NCBI GenBank assembly: GCA_000507305.1
Contig: DF239646.1
Location: 108,796-172,795 of the forward strand
Direction of reading: 5' to 3'
Origin: Breviolum minutum Mf 1.05b.01
Taxonomy: Eukaryota > Sar > Dinophyceae > Suessiales > Symbiodiniaceae
DNA: 64,000 nt
Position numbers and translations under genes: made by a program. Of the stretch, positions 24,778 to 37,425 are shown piece by piece. Every line of letters starts with the position of its first letter. Position 1 is the stretch's first letter. The notes under the pieces are model-generated. The model was not told where the DNA came from. It was given only the letters and a program-made list of their open reading frames with translations, and searched no databases.

Positions 24778-27359
24778 TGATGGTTTGGAAAAGGTAACCT
24801 CCTTTGAAATATGGCCGTTTTTTGGTACCTTGTTTGGAATATTCACCCCTTCTCGTGGAGGAAACATATCACCATTTTGACCAGCATCTTTTTTTGGACA
24901 CCAGTTGACCTATACAGATAACTTGGTGATTATGGTCCTGTTTATTTAGGGATTCCCGGGATTCCCCCTTAAAAAAATACAAGGAAATGCAAGCCTCGTG
25001 GTGGCGGCTGTTCTTCCTTTCTCTGGGGTTTCCCAGCATCCCAATAGATACTACCTTGCAAGTTGAACAACCTGGACCCCTGAACATTTACTATCCCAAA
25101 AGGAAAGGTCTGTCTTCCAACTATCATTTTTCAGGGGCTTTCTTACATGAACTTCGGTGAGTGTAAGCCAACCTGGATCCCAACCAATGGTCCATGTTCC
25201 AGAGTTCAAATAGATGAGCGATTTGTTTTCTTTTATTCCCCACCTGGAAACTAGAAAAGATACCCCTTCCCTAGTCACACCTAAAAAAAAATCTCCAAAT
25301 TCCCGGCTTTTCTGTTCCTCCATTTCCCCTACTCAGGATGGAAACCTTGAAATGTTTCGAGGCGCTGAAATGGGTCCACCCCCCATTTCGGATTGGGGGT
25401 GGGGTGCAGAGCTTAATGGTAAATTTTGCATCAAAGAACCTTGCAGGTAAAACTACCAGGTGAACCTCGAAGCAGGTGGTGGTTTGAACAGATTTTCGTT
25501 GCTTGATTTTTGCCTCAACATTTTTTTGGACATGATCCAATTTGACAATGGAATATTTCTTCAAATGGCTAGAGACAACCCACTTGAACTCGTGAAATTC
25601 GAAGTATGTCCGGCCTTTTGGGATGGCTGGTTTTGCTTGAGGGCGAGGTTTATCCAAACCTTCATCTAGTGTAGCATGGAAGGGGTTGTTCAGCATGTCA
25701 ATGCTAGAAATATGACGAAATATGTGATCATTATTTCATCGTACAGTAATTTCACGGTAATATCAAGCCCTAGATTAATACACCCAATGCAATAGTCACT
25801 TTGAGATTTTGATTAATCAAGTGCCAGTTGAAAGTAGTAGATATGTCGTTAATTCAATGGTGTGCAGTTTTTTGGTGAAGGGCCATAACAAGTATATATA
25901 CACACCGGTAAACTAACACAGCAATGGAAAATGGACCCTTTGAAGATGTATTACCTGTCAAAAGTGGGGATGTTCCAGCCAGCTATATTAGTTTACCAGT
26001 GGGTAATCACTGCAAGATAGTTAGGGGAGTTACAAACCCATCTACTTTTGAGATGTTTTCGACCAGATCTCTCCGAATGGTGAAATGAGTGACTGGAAGG
26101 TGATTCAAAAAGGGGGTGCTGAGCTTGACAGGGAATTAAAATATTCCAGGTGATCCAAAGTGACCCTTTGATCCCCTCGTTGGAGGTCACTGAACCTTTG
26201 AAAGGGTTACTTTTCACCATCCCAAAAAGTACACAAAGACTTGCCAGGTTTTTGATGATTGATTTTCCTGCTTGAAATGCGGATGTAATTTTGTGAGCCT
26301 TTCTCAGTCATACAGATGTTGGATTGCTGATTGCTGCGTACCGTCGCATAGCTCGGTATACAGATTTCCTCATGCACAAACACAACACACATCTACTTGA
26401 TATTGGCGTGCTCCCCCCCACGCGAAGGCTAAGAAGGTTTGGTGGCTATGAGGGCAGCTTCCAAAAACCTTCTCTCAGTGAAAAATGTGTAGGGCCCTGT
26501 TTTTTTCTGCCCTCGAAATCACCAGTTGCTTGAGGTATAGTTTATTGCCTTGGAGGATCATCATCCCATGACCTGTAAATGGTGTTAGTTTTCCCATGAT
26601 TTCGTAAGTAAGTCCTCCGAGTTCACCCCGAAGTCACCTCCCTTAAAGATGTGCCTTTTTTCAAGAATCTTTGAAACAAATCAATAAGTTTCAGGATGAA
26701 CCAGTTTAACATACTAAGAACATACAGATTGACCCATCAACTCAAACGAACTGCAAAAATCAAATATAAGAATGCAGCATTATGATACTGAGACATTGAT
26801 TAATTCATCTATGTCTTTTAATTATTCATGTGTATCACGCATTTAATTTTGAATTTTCTTTTTTGGGAGGTGTGTTGGCAGCAAAAAAAGAACCATCACT
26901 ATAGGCACCCTCTCACCGTTTTTCCCCGGGGTCGACCGACCGACCCCTGGGAGGCAAGTAACGCTTGTTCAGCTGAATCCTATAAGGGCTTCTTGGCTTA
27001 TCCAAAAAAGTTGGGAATTCGGAGTGGAACCCCTTGGAGGATCATCCCACGTCCAGTAGTTCGGATCACCCCCCATTTAAGGCAGCCATGAAATTCGGTC
27101 ATTTGGAAGGGGTCCCACAAACGAGACTTACTAACCATGAGTATTAATCACTTACAAGTCATGGGATGATCCTCCAAGTAGGAGGAGGTTGTAAGGTCAT
27201 TTGCCAGTTTACTGTTGATATTTTTTTTCGACACGCGGTGGGACGGATACAGTAGAACAAAATGTGGTGAAGCAGTTCTTCCGTTGCGGTACCGCGATAC
27301 CAGAGATTCCGCAGTGGATTTTTGTTTTTTTTCCTGAAAGGAGCACGTTGATAAAGTAA

Positions 27360-27446
27360 GATGGTTTCTTTGTTTCTTTCACCCCCACTTGGGGAAATTG
27401 TCAATTTTGACAAATATGTTTCAAACGGTTTGAAACCACCAGCTAG
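27360..27446 (+). mobile_element. Family B element, 5' end degenerate
   Basis: ATGGTTTCTTTG..., then CCCACTTGGGGAAATTGTC and TTTGAAACCACCAGCTAG. Confidence 0.75.
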
Positions 27447-28852
27447 ACTCTGATTTACTCATTTGGGTTCTGCCGCTTTGGAGTCTGAAAACCTGCGAAG
27501 TTTAGCAGTATCCGCGTCGTTTGATGTTTCTTTGTTGTCTGTTTCCATGTTCTTACTTGGTTTTGACCCCTGGTCACCTGGTGATTCGGTTAAAACATGG
27601 TGGTTTCAAGGCTTGCTGGATTTTTGTCTAGTGTTTCAGCCCTATTTTGGTGCAGATTGCCTATAGTTGACACGTATATCTATTAGATGTTGGGATGCTC
27701 CTCGAGAGTAACAGTCACCACCAGGATTGTTATATTTTTGCTAGGGGATCCCGGAACTAAACCTCCATTTAAGGGAATTATGTACATTGCCAAAACATCT
27801 TTCAAATCGAGACCCGCTATAATCGTAATTCTCGATTCTCGGAATTGGCGGGAGCAGGACTCAGGATCAAACAAATTATGTACGCATAGGATCCATATAA
27901 GGTACATATGTACCTTCATTTGTTGTATGGACATAGAGGTAAGTATGCCATACATGGGATTGTGCAAGATATGAACTGCAAGACTAGTCACTGATGCGTA
28001 TATGGGCTCTTTCGTTTTTCCCCAGAAACATCATCAAGGAAACTGTTGATGGGAAGAAATACTGCACCATTTCTGAGATCTACTGTAAAGGAGCTTATGA
28101 CGACTAGAATGTTTTCCATATCAACTGGTTATCCCGCATTTCTTCCATCAACAGTGGTGCTTGCTTTCCCCTTCCGCCAACTGAGGATTTGAGACAGCAG
28201 CGATCAACGGGTGGTTGGCATATGAAGAGAATTGCACAAAGGGCAATTTCCGTATAGATTTCAAATCCGTTATCAACTTTGCCCTGCGAAGCAGTGGGAA
28301 GGTGCAAGAAATGCTGGTGATTCTGTTCATGGCCATGAGTTCTTTCATTTGAACTGTGGCCGGTCGTCAAAGTTTATATGTATATATATATATATATATG
28401 CATACGTAAGCAAATGGTTGCTTGGAGCATTTGTACTTTTACCCCCTACCTGGGGAGATGAGCCAGTTGAACAACATGTTTGTAATAGGTTGAAACCTGC
28501 GAATAGGTAGGTATATTTATTTATTTATATTTCTAATATATTTATTTGTCTATTTTTTTAGTTTTTAGTTTACATGTATATAATCTCTCCACAAGAGGGT
28601 AGACGTTTTGGGAAAGGTCTTGAGTACAATGATGCCACATTTGATGTGGGAACTTATGTCCAATCTGTGTTCAACATCTATTGAACCAGATCTGATTCAT
28701 ATGTACTTTTACACCCTTTAAAAAACCATGATAAAATATATCCCAACAACAAATCTCAATGTTTCCGAAAAAAAAGCGACACAAATTTTCCAAAACAAAT
28801 CTACGTTATATTCAGGGAGGTTTTCCAAAAATCGTCAATTTTCATCTCTTTC

Positions 28853-28985
28853 TTTTCGGCAGAAACACCCACCGGTATCTCTCGTCTCACCTGGGCGACA
28901 AAAAAACGGACGGCCAAAGTTGCCAAAGTTGCCTTGCGACGACTGGTGCGAGCTCGAAAATTTCAACGAAGGAAGCTGTGATGGG
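28853..28985 (+). CDS. Possible exon, basic, frame ambiguous
   Basis: A GC-richer patch after TTTCGGCAG is open in all three forward frames. One is strikingly basic (TKKRTAKVAKVALRRL), another reads CDDWCELENFNEGSC. It is probably coding but the frame cannot be fixed. Confidence 0.3.
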
Positions 28986-29289
28986 ATTCTTTTGATTTAC
29001 ATACATGAATACCAGAAAAATCTAGGATGTATGTAAATGGCACCTAGATTTTTACAGTGAAATGGCGCCATTTACCAGAATTTACATTGTAGTTGAAAAG
29101 TACATGGCACCTATTACAGGTTATACAAACGGGAGGATTTTTGAATAACCTACCAAAATTGGTATTTGTGCCATCTATTTTGACCTTAAGACAAATGTAG
29201 GTAGATAAATATACCATGCATACTATGGAGTAATATGGATGAATGTTGGGGATATATACATGGATTTTTTCATGGTGTATACATGCCAG

Positions 29290-29398
29290 GCTTCTCTGAG
29301 TTGATCCTGCTCTCCGAACGCTTGCGGGATGAGTTGTTTCAGGCCAGTGGTGCCCGGTTGGGTGCAACGTGCAACGCGGGTGCGTTGCGGGTTGGAAG
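29290..29398 (+). CDS. Candidate exon, gene unidentified
   Basis: ATGCCAG|G to TTGGAAG|GTGGAA, 109 nt, phase 1 to 2, and the only frame open across the whole segment. It reads FSELILLSERLRDELFQ and ASGARLGATCNAGALRV. Strongly GC-rich compared with the AT-rich surroundings. Not recognised. Confidence 0.5.
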
Positions 29399-30604
29399 GT
29401 GGAAGCCCAACTACACGGGGTGAGAAGGGGCTGATCTTAAAGGAATACAAGATCAGAGGTACAACCAAGATGATATTCCAATTTCATTGATTTATCTTAC
29501 TATTAAGATTTGTATTTGGATCTGTATATCATATCTCATTTCTGTCCCTTTTTTTTGACTCTTGGAAACTCCTTCCTGCAGATGCAGAGCATTCGAAAAG
29601 ATTCGCATGGAGGAACCTTGTGTTTGTGGCAAAACTGTGGCAATTGTCAAGGTATCATATTGCAGAGTTCAGGCTGCCATGATCTATACGTTATATACAA
29701 TATCTACACCACAGTGAAAGATTCTTGCAAGTAGATTTTGCTTGCAAAGCTATAGTTTGATATAAGGGTTGCACAATAAGCTAACATCACTTGGAGGTTT
29801 CATACCCCATCTACCTTTTCAAGGTGAAAAAACCCGAGATTTTCAGCCATTTTGATCATCTCTTTGAAATGTAGAAACCTCTTCAGTTGGTGCAGAATTT
29901 CCGGCATGAACCATGGGAGTCTCCCAAACTGTCGACACAATCCATCACTGGAATGACTGCAGACTTGAAGCTGTTTCCCTCCGAATTTCCGGGAGGAAGT
30001 GAAAGTGCTCTTGAGACGTTGGGTGAAGGAGTACCATGACTATTGGGCCTGACTTGAAAAGGCACGCGTTTTCAAAGGTTGTCTCAGTGAAACTTGGATG
30101 ACAGGATCTTGAAAGAATGGAAGGAAATAAGCGAAGATATATCAATATGACAGGAGAATCAGAAGAAGTTTGATGGTTCAGTCATGTTTTGTTGGGATGA
30201 TTCCCTTCGATGTGCAATCTAGTGCATCTGAAAAGGCTTCCATGAGTGAACTTGTTTGTTTGGAGGGAATCTCCACAAACATCGGTGGGCACTTTTTACT
30301 TTGTTTGTTAAAGAGGATAGCTTTCTTGGAGGTCCCGTTCCAGAGGTCGTTGTTCGCATTTCCTGCAAATAATTTCCAATTGAAAGGTCTATAGTGCTTA
30401 TCAAAGGTTAGAAGTGTAAAAAGGGCTATATAATCTGGAATTTCAATGTTGTTCATTGTTTGTCGAAGAGTTACTTTATATGCCGCACCTGACTTTAAGA
30501 GGTCGCAGTTGTGTGTAAGGTATCATCCTTGACAAGAGGCTACAAATACACATGAGAACCCACCAGTCAGAGTTGTGCCATGTCATTACACATATATAGC
30601 TGGG

Positions 30605-30710
30605 AGATTTCAGCTTGAGAAGCCAGCTGCTCGTGGTCAATGTGGTGTTTGTTGCACCGTTGAGAGATCACATTCGTGCAGTTTTTGACATTGAGCCAGG
30701 CTGTCAACTC
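30605..30710 (+). CDS. Possible exon, gene unidentified
   Basis: An open segment near 30612 reads LRSQLLVVNVVFVAP and then LRDHIRAVFDIEPG, hydrophobic followed by charged. Splice boundaries are unclear. Confidence 0.25.
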
Positions 30711-32042
30711 ATCTCCAAGTCACCCCTTTTGAGTAAATTCATCCCAATATGTTTGGAGCTTAGCACTTCCAAGTGTTGTTTTTTGAAAATACTGATGGTG
30801 GGTGGAAGAAATCCCAAACAATCACCTGGAATGCATAAGCGAAAAACTGCATATCAACTGGTGCAGGATTTTGTCCATCAACAGTATGTTATAAGTTATG
30901 ATTGTTTTTGTTGTCAACATAAGGGTTGTTGTGTTTTGGCCGCGTTCATGACATGAAAAGAAGGGACAAATTATATGAAAGACATGTTATTTGATAAAGA
31001 TCCTTGTGTATGGTATGTATTTTACCTACATTTACTTGATTCTTTGGTAAATCGAAGTGAATACCTTTGATCCAGGGGATATAGTTCAAGATCTAGGCTT
31101 TTAGTCGTCATCCAAGCTCATAGTTTGTGCATGCTGGAGACAGTCCAGATTCCAAGAATATACCAAAAACAGAGACCGCTGCAAGGAGACGTCGACAAAA
31201 AAGAGTTACGCGTGCATTCAAGAATGCCTTGGTGTTGAGTTTTAACAGGGATCATACAAGGAATCAAACAATGCAAATGTATGGTAAGCTCTTCAGGGAT
31301 TTCCCCTTGATAGTTCAGGTTGGTAAGTGCAATATAATGAGCCCTGTGTTCAAGCATGGTTTGTGTCCCCCCTTGGGGATGATTCAAGTTGACTAATGCT
31401 TGTTTGGGTGGTTTCACGTTGATTTATTTTACTCCAAAACTTGTGAAAGAGTCCCAATTTGCAGGCCGCACATGGTTTCAGATGGGTGGTAATGGGTGCT
31501 TCAAATCAACAACTGAAAACTGGAGAAGTGGTTTTCCTTTGATTCCTCCCTTGTTGGACATGCCCTATCCATTGCGGTCTGCCAAACCCCTCTAGTGGGA
31601 AAATCATCATCACTATTTTAGTAAGGGACCTTTATTAAGCTTCATGGTATCCAGTGTGAACAAGTGTTGGTATCTATGTTAATCCCCAGTGCACCTGCAC
31701 GGGTCGCTCCTTCCACTCCCGGTTGATGTGCCCACCACTGATATAAATGCATAGTTTCAATGGATTTATGATTAAAAACAAGAAAAGTGTAGAGCCGAGC
31801 CCCAACCAAAAAATGGGGGGAGAGGCAATGTCAGAACAGAAAGCGAAAATTCCACATAATATATATATATATATTCATATACATACACCTTAAAAAATTT
31901 GAAGTGAGATGGTCAGATGTTGCCGTGAACCTTAATATTGGCAAACTATTCGCTGATGTCCCTGGGATGTGTGACCACGGGATGAGCTGTGGGAATTTTT
32001 GTGTGAACGATACATATATATATATATATTATATATTCATAT

Positions 32043-32151
32043 ATGGATGTTTCCAAAAATAGTGGTACCCCCAAATCATCCCATTTTAATAGGGTTTTCC
32101 ATTATAAACCATCCATTTTGGGGATACCCCCTATTTTTGGAAACACCCATG
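32043..32151. mobile_element. Family E inverted-repeat element
   Basis: ATGGATGTTTCCAAAAATAG ... CTATTTTTGGAAACACCCAT; same length and core as the copy at 8283. Confidence 0.88.
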
Positions 32152-33370
32152 TATCCCTATAGACATCCGAATGCATCTTCAAGTTCTGTGCTGTAGGTAT
32201 ATATTTTGTATCCAGTCATGCCTTATCAGTATACAGGTTTGGATGTCTAAGGTATACTCACCTGACTCAATAAACAGCAACTGTCTCTCGAAGTATCCGG
32301 AACATAAGATACATTAAGGTACGGTGACGTCTTCACATTTCTCTAGTTAGGACAGACGTCCACAGACGTCCAGTTTGGACACGGTGGGAATTTCCTGTTA
32401 AAGACGTTGAAGGTTCTTGTTTTTTTTCTGAAGCGTTTCCACATTGGCAAAACTCCGTTTTATTTCTTCTCAACTTTTTGCCTCAGTGAACTTTTGGTTT
32501 CTTCGGTTCCTTTAGGTTATATTTTGGGATGTGGTGGAAATTCTGACCTTCGTAGGGTTTTTGTATTGATACTTGTTGGTTTCCATTTAAATTCTATCTA
32601 TATTTTTTCTATACGAATATTTATAATAATAATTATTATATATATATATATATATGAATATTGGTATGTGCGTTTTTGACTCGAGACTTCCCCAAAAATA
32701 TTCCACGTCCCTCATGTCCAATGGTTTGCCCAAAAACCATCTGAATGTTGGTGATGCTTTCAAAGATTTTTTTTCCCCACACTTATGCAAATTATACATG
32801 ATACCACCGGACAACATGTTTCCAACGACCATCTAGTAATGTTTGTGGTTGCAGTATGCAAGTGTCCCCCGTGCAGATATCTACTGTGACTGACAGCAAT
32901 TCTTCGACCCGGGAATTCAGCAAGAAATCCTTCCCACGTGGACTCTGCAACTAGCGGTCAGTCTTTTTGTGAATAATCCGTGTTGTATTTTTGATGTTGA
33001 CACTAGGTATTCAATAGGTATTTCCTCCCAACCTTCCGTGTGCGAAACTGTTGATGGAAGAAAACCTGTTGAGATACAATATGAAACTCCCAATGAAATC
33101 AAAAGGATACAAATTTGATCGGTATATCATGTCATCAAACATCTCAATATGAGTTCCTCTCAGATCGCTTCAGTGCCTGTTTTTTTTTAAAGATTTTGGC
33201 CCTCAAGTGCGTTTTGTTGTTTTTGTTGCCTTCCAAAATGTCTTTTTGTTAAGTCCCTCGATCATCCAAGGTGATGATCAGCAAACTTGAGCCTTGAGAA
33301 CTTGAGAATTTCACCATACTACTCCAGGTCGCGGGGATGTGAAACCATTGAAGAGCTTGAAAGGTTTTTA

Positions 33371-33480
33371 TCCTCCCTGAAACTAACAGTTTGGTTCCCG
33401 GAAAATTGATGGTTGGAAGACTACTTTCCTTTTTTTGGGGGGCCTATTTTCAGGTACTGTGTTAGTTTTACGGAGTGTAA
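33371..33480. mobile_element. Family A TIR element
   Basis: TCCTCCCTGAAACTAACAG, then GGTTGGAAGACTACTTTCC, ending GTGTTAGTTTTACGGAGTGT. Confidence 0.8.
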
Positions 33481-33900
33481 GGGAAGAAGATGGTGGTTGT
33501 TTAATCCAAAAAGTATCCCAATATTTTTCCACACCTTTGGAAAGTTGAGGGAAAAAAAAGGACCAGTCTTTGGAAAAGGGCAAGTGGTGAATTTTTTGCT
33601 GAAACGCATCCTGTGAAGCATGTGAAGATGCTGACTTCTTTTTCCGCAATTCTCACGCACATTCTTAAGCAGTTCTTTTGCAGCGATGACTCATGACAAA
33701 TCAAGACAAGTTTTCAAGGTATGCTGGCTCCAGGACCCCTTTTGACACATGCAATTTCCAAATGTGTGCTCAGAGAAAAAGATTAAAGTTCAAGGTGTCA
33801 CGGTCAACAAATCAACAACTATTGAAGAGGGACCGTCAATATGTTTGCCTGTATGTACCATTCTGGGTTACCAAGGCCAGCAATCTCACTGATTTGTCAC

Positions 33901-33919
33901 ACTTTTCTGTCCAGTGCCC
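33901..33919 (+). promoter_or_regulatory. Possible splice or trans-splice acceptor just upstream of the start codon
   Basis: A pyrimidine-rich run ends in CTGTCCAG five bases before the ATG of the intronless gene. It could be the acceptor of a 5' UTR intron or the site of spliced-leader addition; dinoflagellate mRNAs receive a 22-nt leader. I see no relict spliced-leader sequence next to it. Confidence 0.35.
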
Positions 33920-36205
33920 ATGTCTACTCATCCTGTGTTGCTTGGTCGTGTGACGAGACTGAATGTTGGTGATGCACCAAAGCGTGAAGACCAAACTGGT
34001 CCACCTGGACATGGTGACATTCAAGCTTCACCAAGCCCACCAGTGACGAGAGTCAGGCATGGAGACAGTGAGGACAGATCATCCTGGACTTGGAGATGTG
34101 TTCAAATGTTCATTGCTCTTCTGATAGTGATCTTCACTACTTGGCTGGCTATTGCTCCTGTCTCTGAAGGATCTTGGGAAACCCCCCACCTTGGGGTGTA
34201 TGAAAATGAAGAAGTACCGGCTTTGAAAGATGATCCAAGTTTTATTTCTTTGATGGTGAGCACAGGCCTAGCTGGCTTAGTAGCCATATGGCTGTACCTC
34301 ATTGCACCGACTGGACACACCCTCTTGGCAGCAAGTTTTTTGTGCCTCAACTGGGTGGAAGGCTTGGTGACACTAAGCTCAATCACAGCTATGAGGAGAA
34401 CATTCATCATGCAAGACGGAGCATCGAAGCGAAGTTTGGTAGACATTCTCGCAACTTTGAGGGTGTTCCTCCTGCTATGCGAGTTTCTTGGAATGCAATT
34501 TATCATTCAAAATCGATTGCAGAGTCTTTGGCCAGCATTGAACCGACCCGGATGCAAAGTGTGGTTGGCCCGGTGCATGCGGATGGAAGTTGCCATTTTT
34601 TTCCTTTGCTTCTTGAGCAACTTCCTGGTACAAATGTGGGTCGTGATTTCTGCGTCCAAGACCAAGGTTGTGAATTTTGTTGCGTCTGTGACAGAATCAT
34701 CGGCCATAGCCTCCACACCAATTTTCTTTATTTGCTTCTTAATTTGGAGTGTGCTGATGACAGTGACACTGTTTCGTGTCATCTTGACATTCCATAAAGC
34801 CTTACAGGGTGCCAGGCAACAAGGCTTGTCTGTAGCTGCCACGTTCCAGGCATGCCGTGGCAGAAGCAGTCTGCAATTCACCGGTGTGATCATCAGCCTG
34901 GCAACAACTTTGGTGACTGCATATGTCCTTGGCACATCTATGGCAGTGTCAAGCAAAAGTTTTGACCTCCGTTGGGTAGCGATTCAATGCAGCAACCTGT
35001 TGGTCAATGCAGCTGGCATCATATTGTTGTCCGGCGCATCCAGCCTGATAACAAGCAAAGGAACCCTTAGGTTTCCTCCTCTCCGGTGTTGTCGATGTCC
35101 CTGGCGATTCCGCAGGTCAAGTCATGGTTTTCAATTCTTTAACTCACTTTCCAGTTCAAACTTGAAAACAGATGAGGAAAATGACTGGGAGAAGAAGACC
35201 CGAGAGCTTGCCAGTCGTGGAATATCATTGGGGGAACTTATTGCTTTTTACAAGAGTTTAGGCGACACAGTAATGCAGTCCTTCCAGCCTTCAGTTCACA
35301 CCACCAATGATGTGGTTCGACTGGCAATCATTCCTATGACAGCTTCTTCTTGCTGCTCTTATGCCCAGCTGGTCAACAAAGGAGAGAAGATTCTTCCAAA
35401 AAAGATGATCACCCACAACTGGTCCAACCTTTTCCGGGATTTGCTGGCTAGTGTCATCTCTGATGCTTTGGGAGAGCATACGTTCGAGTTCATAGCTGAA
35501 CTGCTTTCTGACAAAGCAGGTGTGGAAGCTCTGGAAGAGATGCTTCAGGTGCATGGCAGCCTTCAAGAAACATATTGGATTTGTGCTTTCGCAGTCAATC
35601 AGCATGCAGGAATTTGTGGGGCGAACCCAGCTGGAACTGTTGATCCAGTGACAGGGCTCCCACATCCCACGTGCCAGTGCAGTGAACCTAAGTTCTTCAA
35701 CGAAGACCCACCATTGAATGATGACGGGAAGAGCATCCAGTGTGAGATGAACAAATTCGATGATATGATGGCGCTCTTGGCGCGTGAAAATCCAGATTTT
35801 GCTGAGGTGGTTGCTGTGGATGCATCCCTCGACCTTTTTGGTCGTGCGTGGTGTGTGGCTGAGTTGGCAGAAGCGCATCGTATGGGCATGGCTCAAAGCC
35901 TGAAGATGCGAAACGAAGAAACGTTGCTCAGAAGGCAACTCACCCTCCAAGGCCTCAAAGTGGAAAACATGAAAGCTTCCCGCCCTGAAGATGTGGTAGA
36001 AATCTTAGGCAAGATACCAGACAAGGATGCCTTCAATTCCAAACTTCAGGAATTGATCTTCGATAGCAATGTTGGTCTTGTCGCAGCATGGAAGAATGCA
36101 GATGCCTTGTGGCAGATGGAGGAAGCGTCTCATGTACTCAAATGGTTGAGGCTCTCTGAAGCTGTTGAGGGTGGCCAACTTGTCTGGCAACGCTGGTTGC
36201 CATAG
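33920..36205 (+). CDS. Intronless multi-span membrane protein with C-terminal TIR-like domain
   Basis: A single open frame of 761 codons, by far the longest in the window. I start it at the ATG at 33920; the frame is open two codons further up, but only from a GTG. After a polar Pro-rich N-terminus (1-58) there are about eight hydrophobic segments near residues 60-80, 108-130, 133-155, 175-197, 222-244, 265-290, 318-342 and 352-376. A basic Cys-rich stretch follows (386-402). The soluble C-terminal half contains THNWSNLFRDLLASV (498-512), WICAFAVNQHAG (553-564) and VDASLDLFGRAWCVAELAEA (633-652). That pattern (hydrophobic strand, polar loop, WC.AEL helix) resembles TIR-like or HET-like domains, and the tail motif ASRPEDVVEIL is one I associate with dinoflagellate proteins. 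The function is unknown; a membrane-anchored signalling or NAD-handling role is only inference. It lacks introns while the neighbouring channel gene has at least twelve. Confidence 0.9.
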   Translation: MSTHPVLLGRVTRLNVGDAPKREDQTGPPGHGDIQASPSPPVTRVRHGDSEDRSSWTWRCVQMFIALLIVIFTTWLAIAPVSEGSWETPHLGVYENEEVPALKDDPSFISLMVSTGLAGLVAIWLYLIAPTGHTLLAASFLCLNWVEGLVTLSSITAMRRTFIMQDGASKRSLVDILATLRVFLLLCEFLGMQFIIQNRLQSLWPALNRPGCKVWLARCMRMEVAIFFLCFLSNFLVQMWVVISASKTKVVNFVASVTESSAIASTPIFFICFLIWSVLMTVTLFRVILTFHKALQGARQQGLSVAATFQACRGRSSLQFTGVIISLATTLVTAYVLGTSMAVSSKSFDLRWVAIQCSNLLVNAAGIILLSGASSLITSKGTLRFPPLRCCRCPWRFRRSSHGFQFFNSLSSSNLKTDEENDWEKKTRELASRGISLGELIAFYKSLGDTVMQSFQPSVHTTNDVVRLAIIPMTASSCCSYAQLVNKGEKILPKKMITHNWSNLFRDLLASVISDALGEHTFEFIAELLSDKAGVEALEEMLQVHGSLQETYWICAFAVNQHAGICGANPAGTVDPVTGLPHPTCQCSEPKFFNEDPPLNDDGKSIQCEMNKFDDMMALLARENPDFAEVVAVDASLDLFGRAWCVAELAEAHRMGMAQSLKMRNEETLLRRQLTLQGLKVENMKASRPEDVVEILGKIPDKDAFNSKLQELIFDSNVGLVAAWKNADALWQMEEASHVLKWLRLSEAVEGGQLVWQRWLP

Positions 36206-37425
36206 GTTTTCAGTGTGAGCATTTTTCGTGCTTGAGTTCTTCACTATAGTTCTAGTGCAAATCTCCTTTTGTGCCAATCTGCTTTGGGGACTGGACGAAT
36301 GCCATGTATAGTGACATGATACAATGTACAGACTGGTTGGAATTAGTTTGCATTGCATGTTGTCTATAAGCTGCACTTTGGGGCAAGGATGGCCTCAACA
36401 GCAGGGGATGACATCCAGTTTCTTCCAACCAAAGAGTTGATTTGCCCAATGCCATGTTACCAAAAAGTTTCGAAATCTAGCACAACGAGGCAGCAAAAGC
36501 TCTGATGTCGCTGTGCGTGTTTGTGGCCTTTCGCTGCGTGTTTTAATTTTGTTTGATCACTGAAATCAAAGTTGTGAGTGACAGTTTCCTCAGCGAAAGA
36601 AGCAGGAAAAATCAAGAGTGAGTCGTCCGGCGACTCAGTGGGCTGATGGAAAATACCGATGGATTGCCATGACGTGATGGCCTTGGTATGTTATTTTGGA
36701 TTTTTTTGGTGATGTTTGGCTGTGTCTTTTCCCATGAAGGTACAAGCTAGTATAGGTAGCCATGGTTAATGTGGCCGATGCTGGTGTAGGCAATGTTTGA
36801 TGCGATTTTTTGATGCGAGCGCATGACTATCAAGCCGTGCTAGGTCCGCTTGACAGTAATCCTTTGATTTGCAGTAGGGAGGTTTGTTCTGATGAATGTC
36901 ATGAAATTGCAAGTAGAATGACATTGAGAGAGTCCCCGAAACGAAACGTTCAAGCCACTTTGATGCATGTTGGTTTCATCGGTTTCATCTCATGTTTGCA
37001 TTTGAATCCTGTGGGTTGGACCGGATTGGATAGTGTCATGTACCTACGCATGTCTCCAGCCGTATTTCCTCCCAATGTTGTTTTTGGTCCTCAGTGCTTT
37101 CAACATTTTTCAACCAGTGAACTGGACCCATTTGGGTATCCTTTTCGGGACTGAAATTGGTGACCTCCATGTGGGAATCAAGAATCTGGTAGAGATTGTT
37201 TTATGTATTATTTGGTGTACTATCATGATCGTTTGCATTGATAGGTATTTTCAACAAGAGCTGGTATAATAAGACATTAATGTGTTTGGATTGATGCGTC
37301 CAGGTTCCCCCCCATCTGCCAGCCATCAGGAATCGGAACGGACAGGGTCACATTTTGTGCGTCTCTTGGCTAAGTTTGGCAAAGCTCTTCTGCACTGATT
37401 TGCTGGTGCCTTGCATTTTTTTCAG

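Larger units (their letters stand above)
23870..29289. other. Non-coding, repeat-bearing
   Basis: Two family-G copies (24060-24410), family B at 24683 and 27360, partial family A at 25077-25141 and 25905-26004, family C at 27884. Weak exon-like patches near 26312-26420 (LIAAYRRIARYTDF) and 27465-27525 (SAALESENLRSLAV). Confidence 0.5.
29399..33900. other. Non-coding or weakly coding, AT-rich
   Basis: Several (TA)n tracts (31858, 32011, 32630), a family-E element, family A at 33371 and weak coding patches near 30612 and 31165-31230 (basic RRRRQKRVTRAFKNAL). It ends at the acceptor-like site before the intronless gene. Confidence 0.5.

Noticed and set aside
33914..33919. GTG as the start of the intronless gene
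   Set aside because: Eukaryotic initiation is expected at the ATG two codons downstream (33920).
34102..35950. Opposite-strand and alternate-frame open frames of 130-219 codons
   Set aside because: They are shadows of the 761-codon gene; their translations show no coherent domains.
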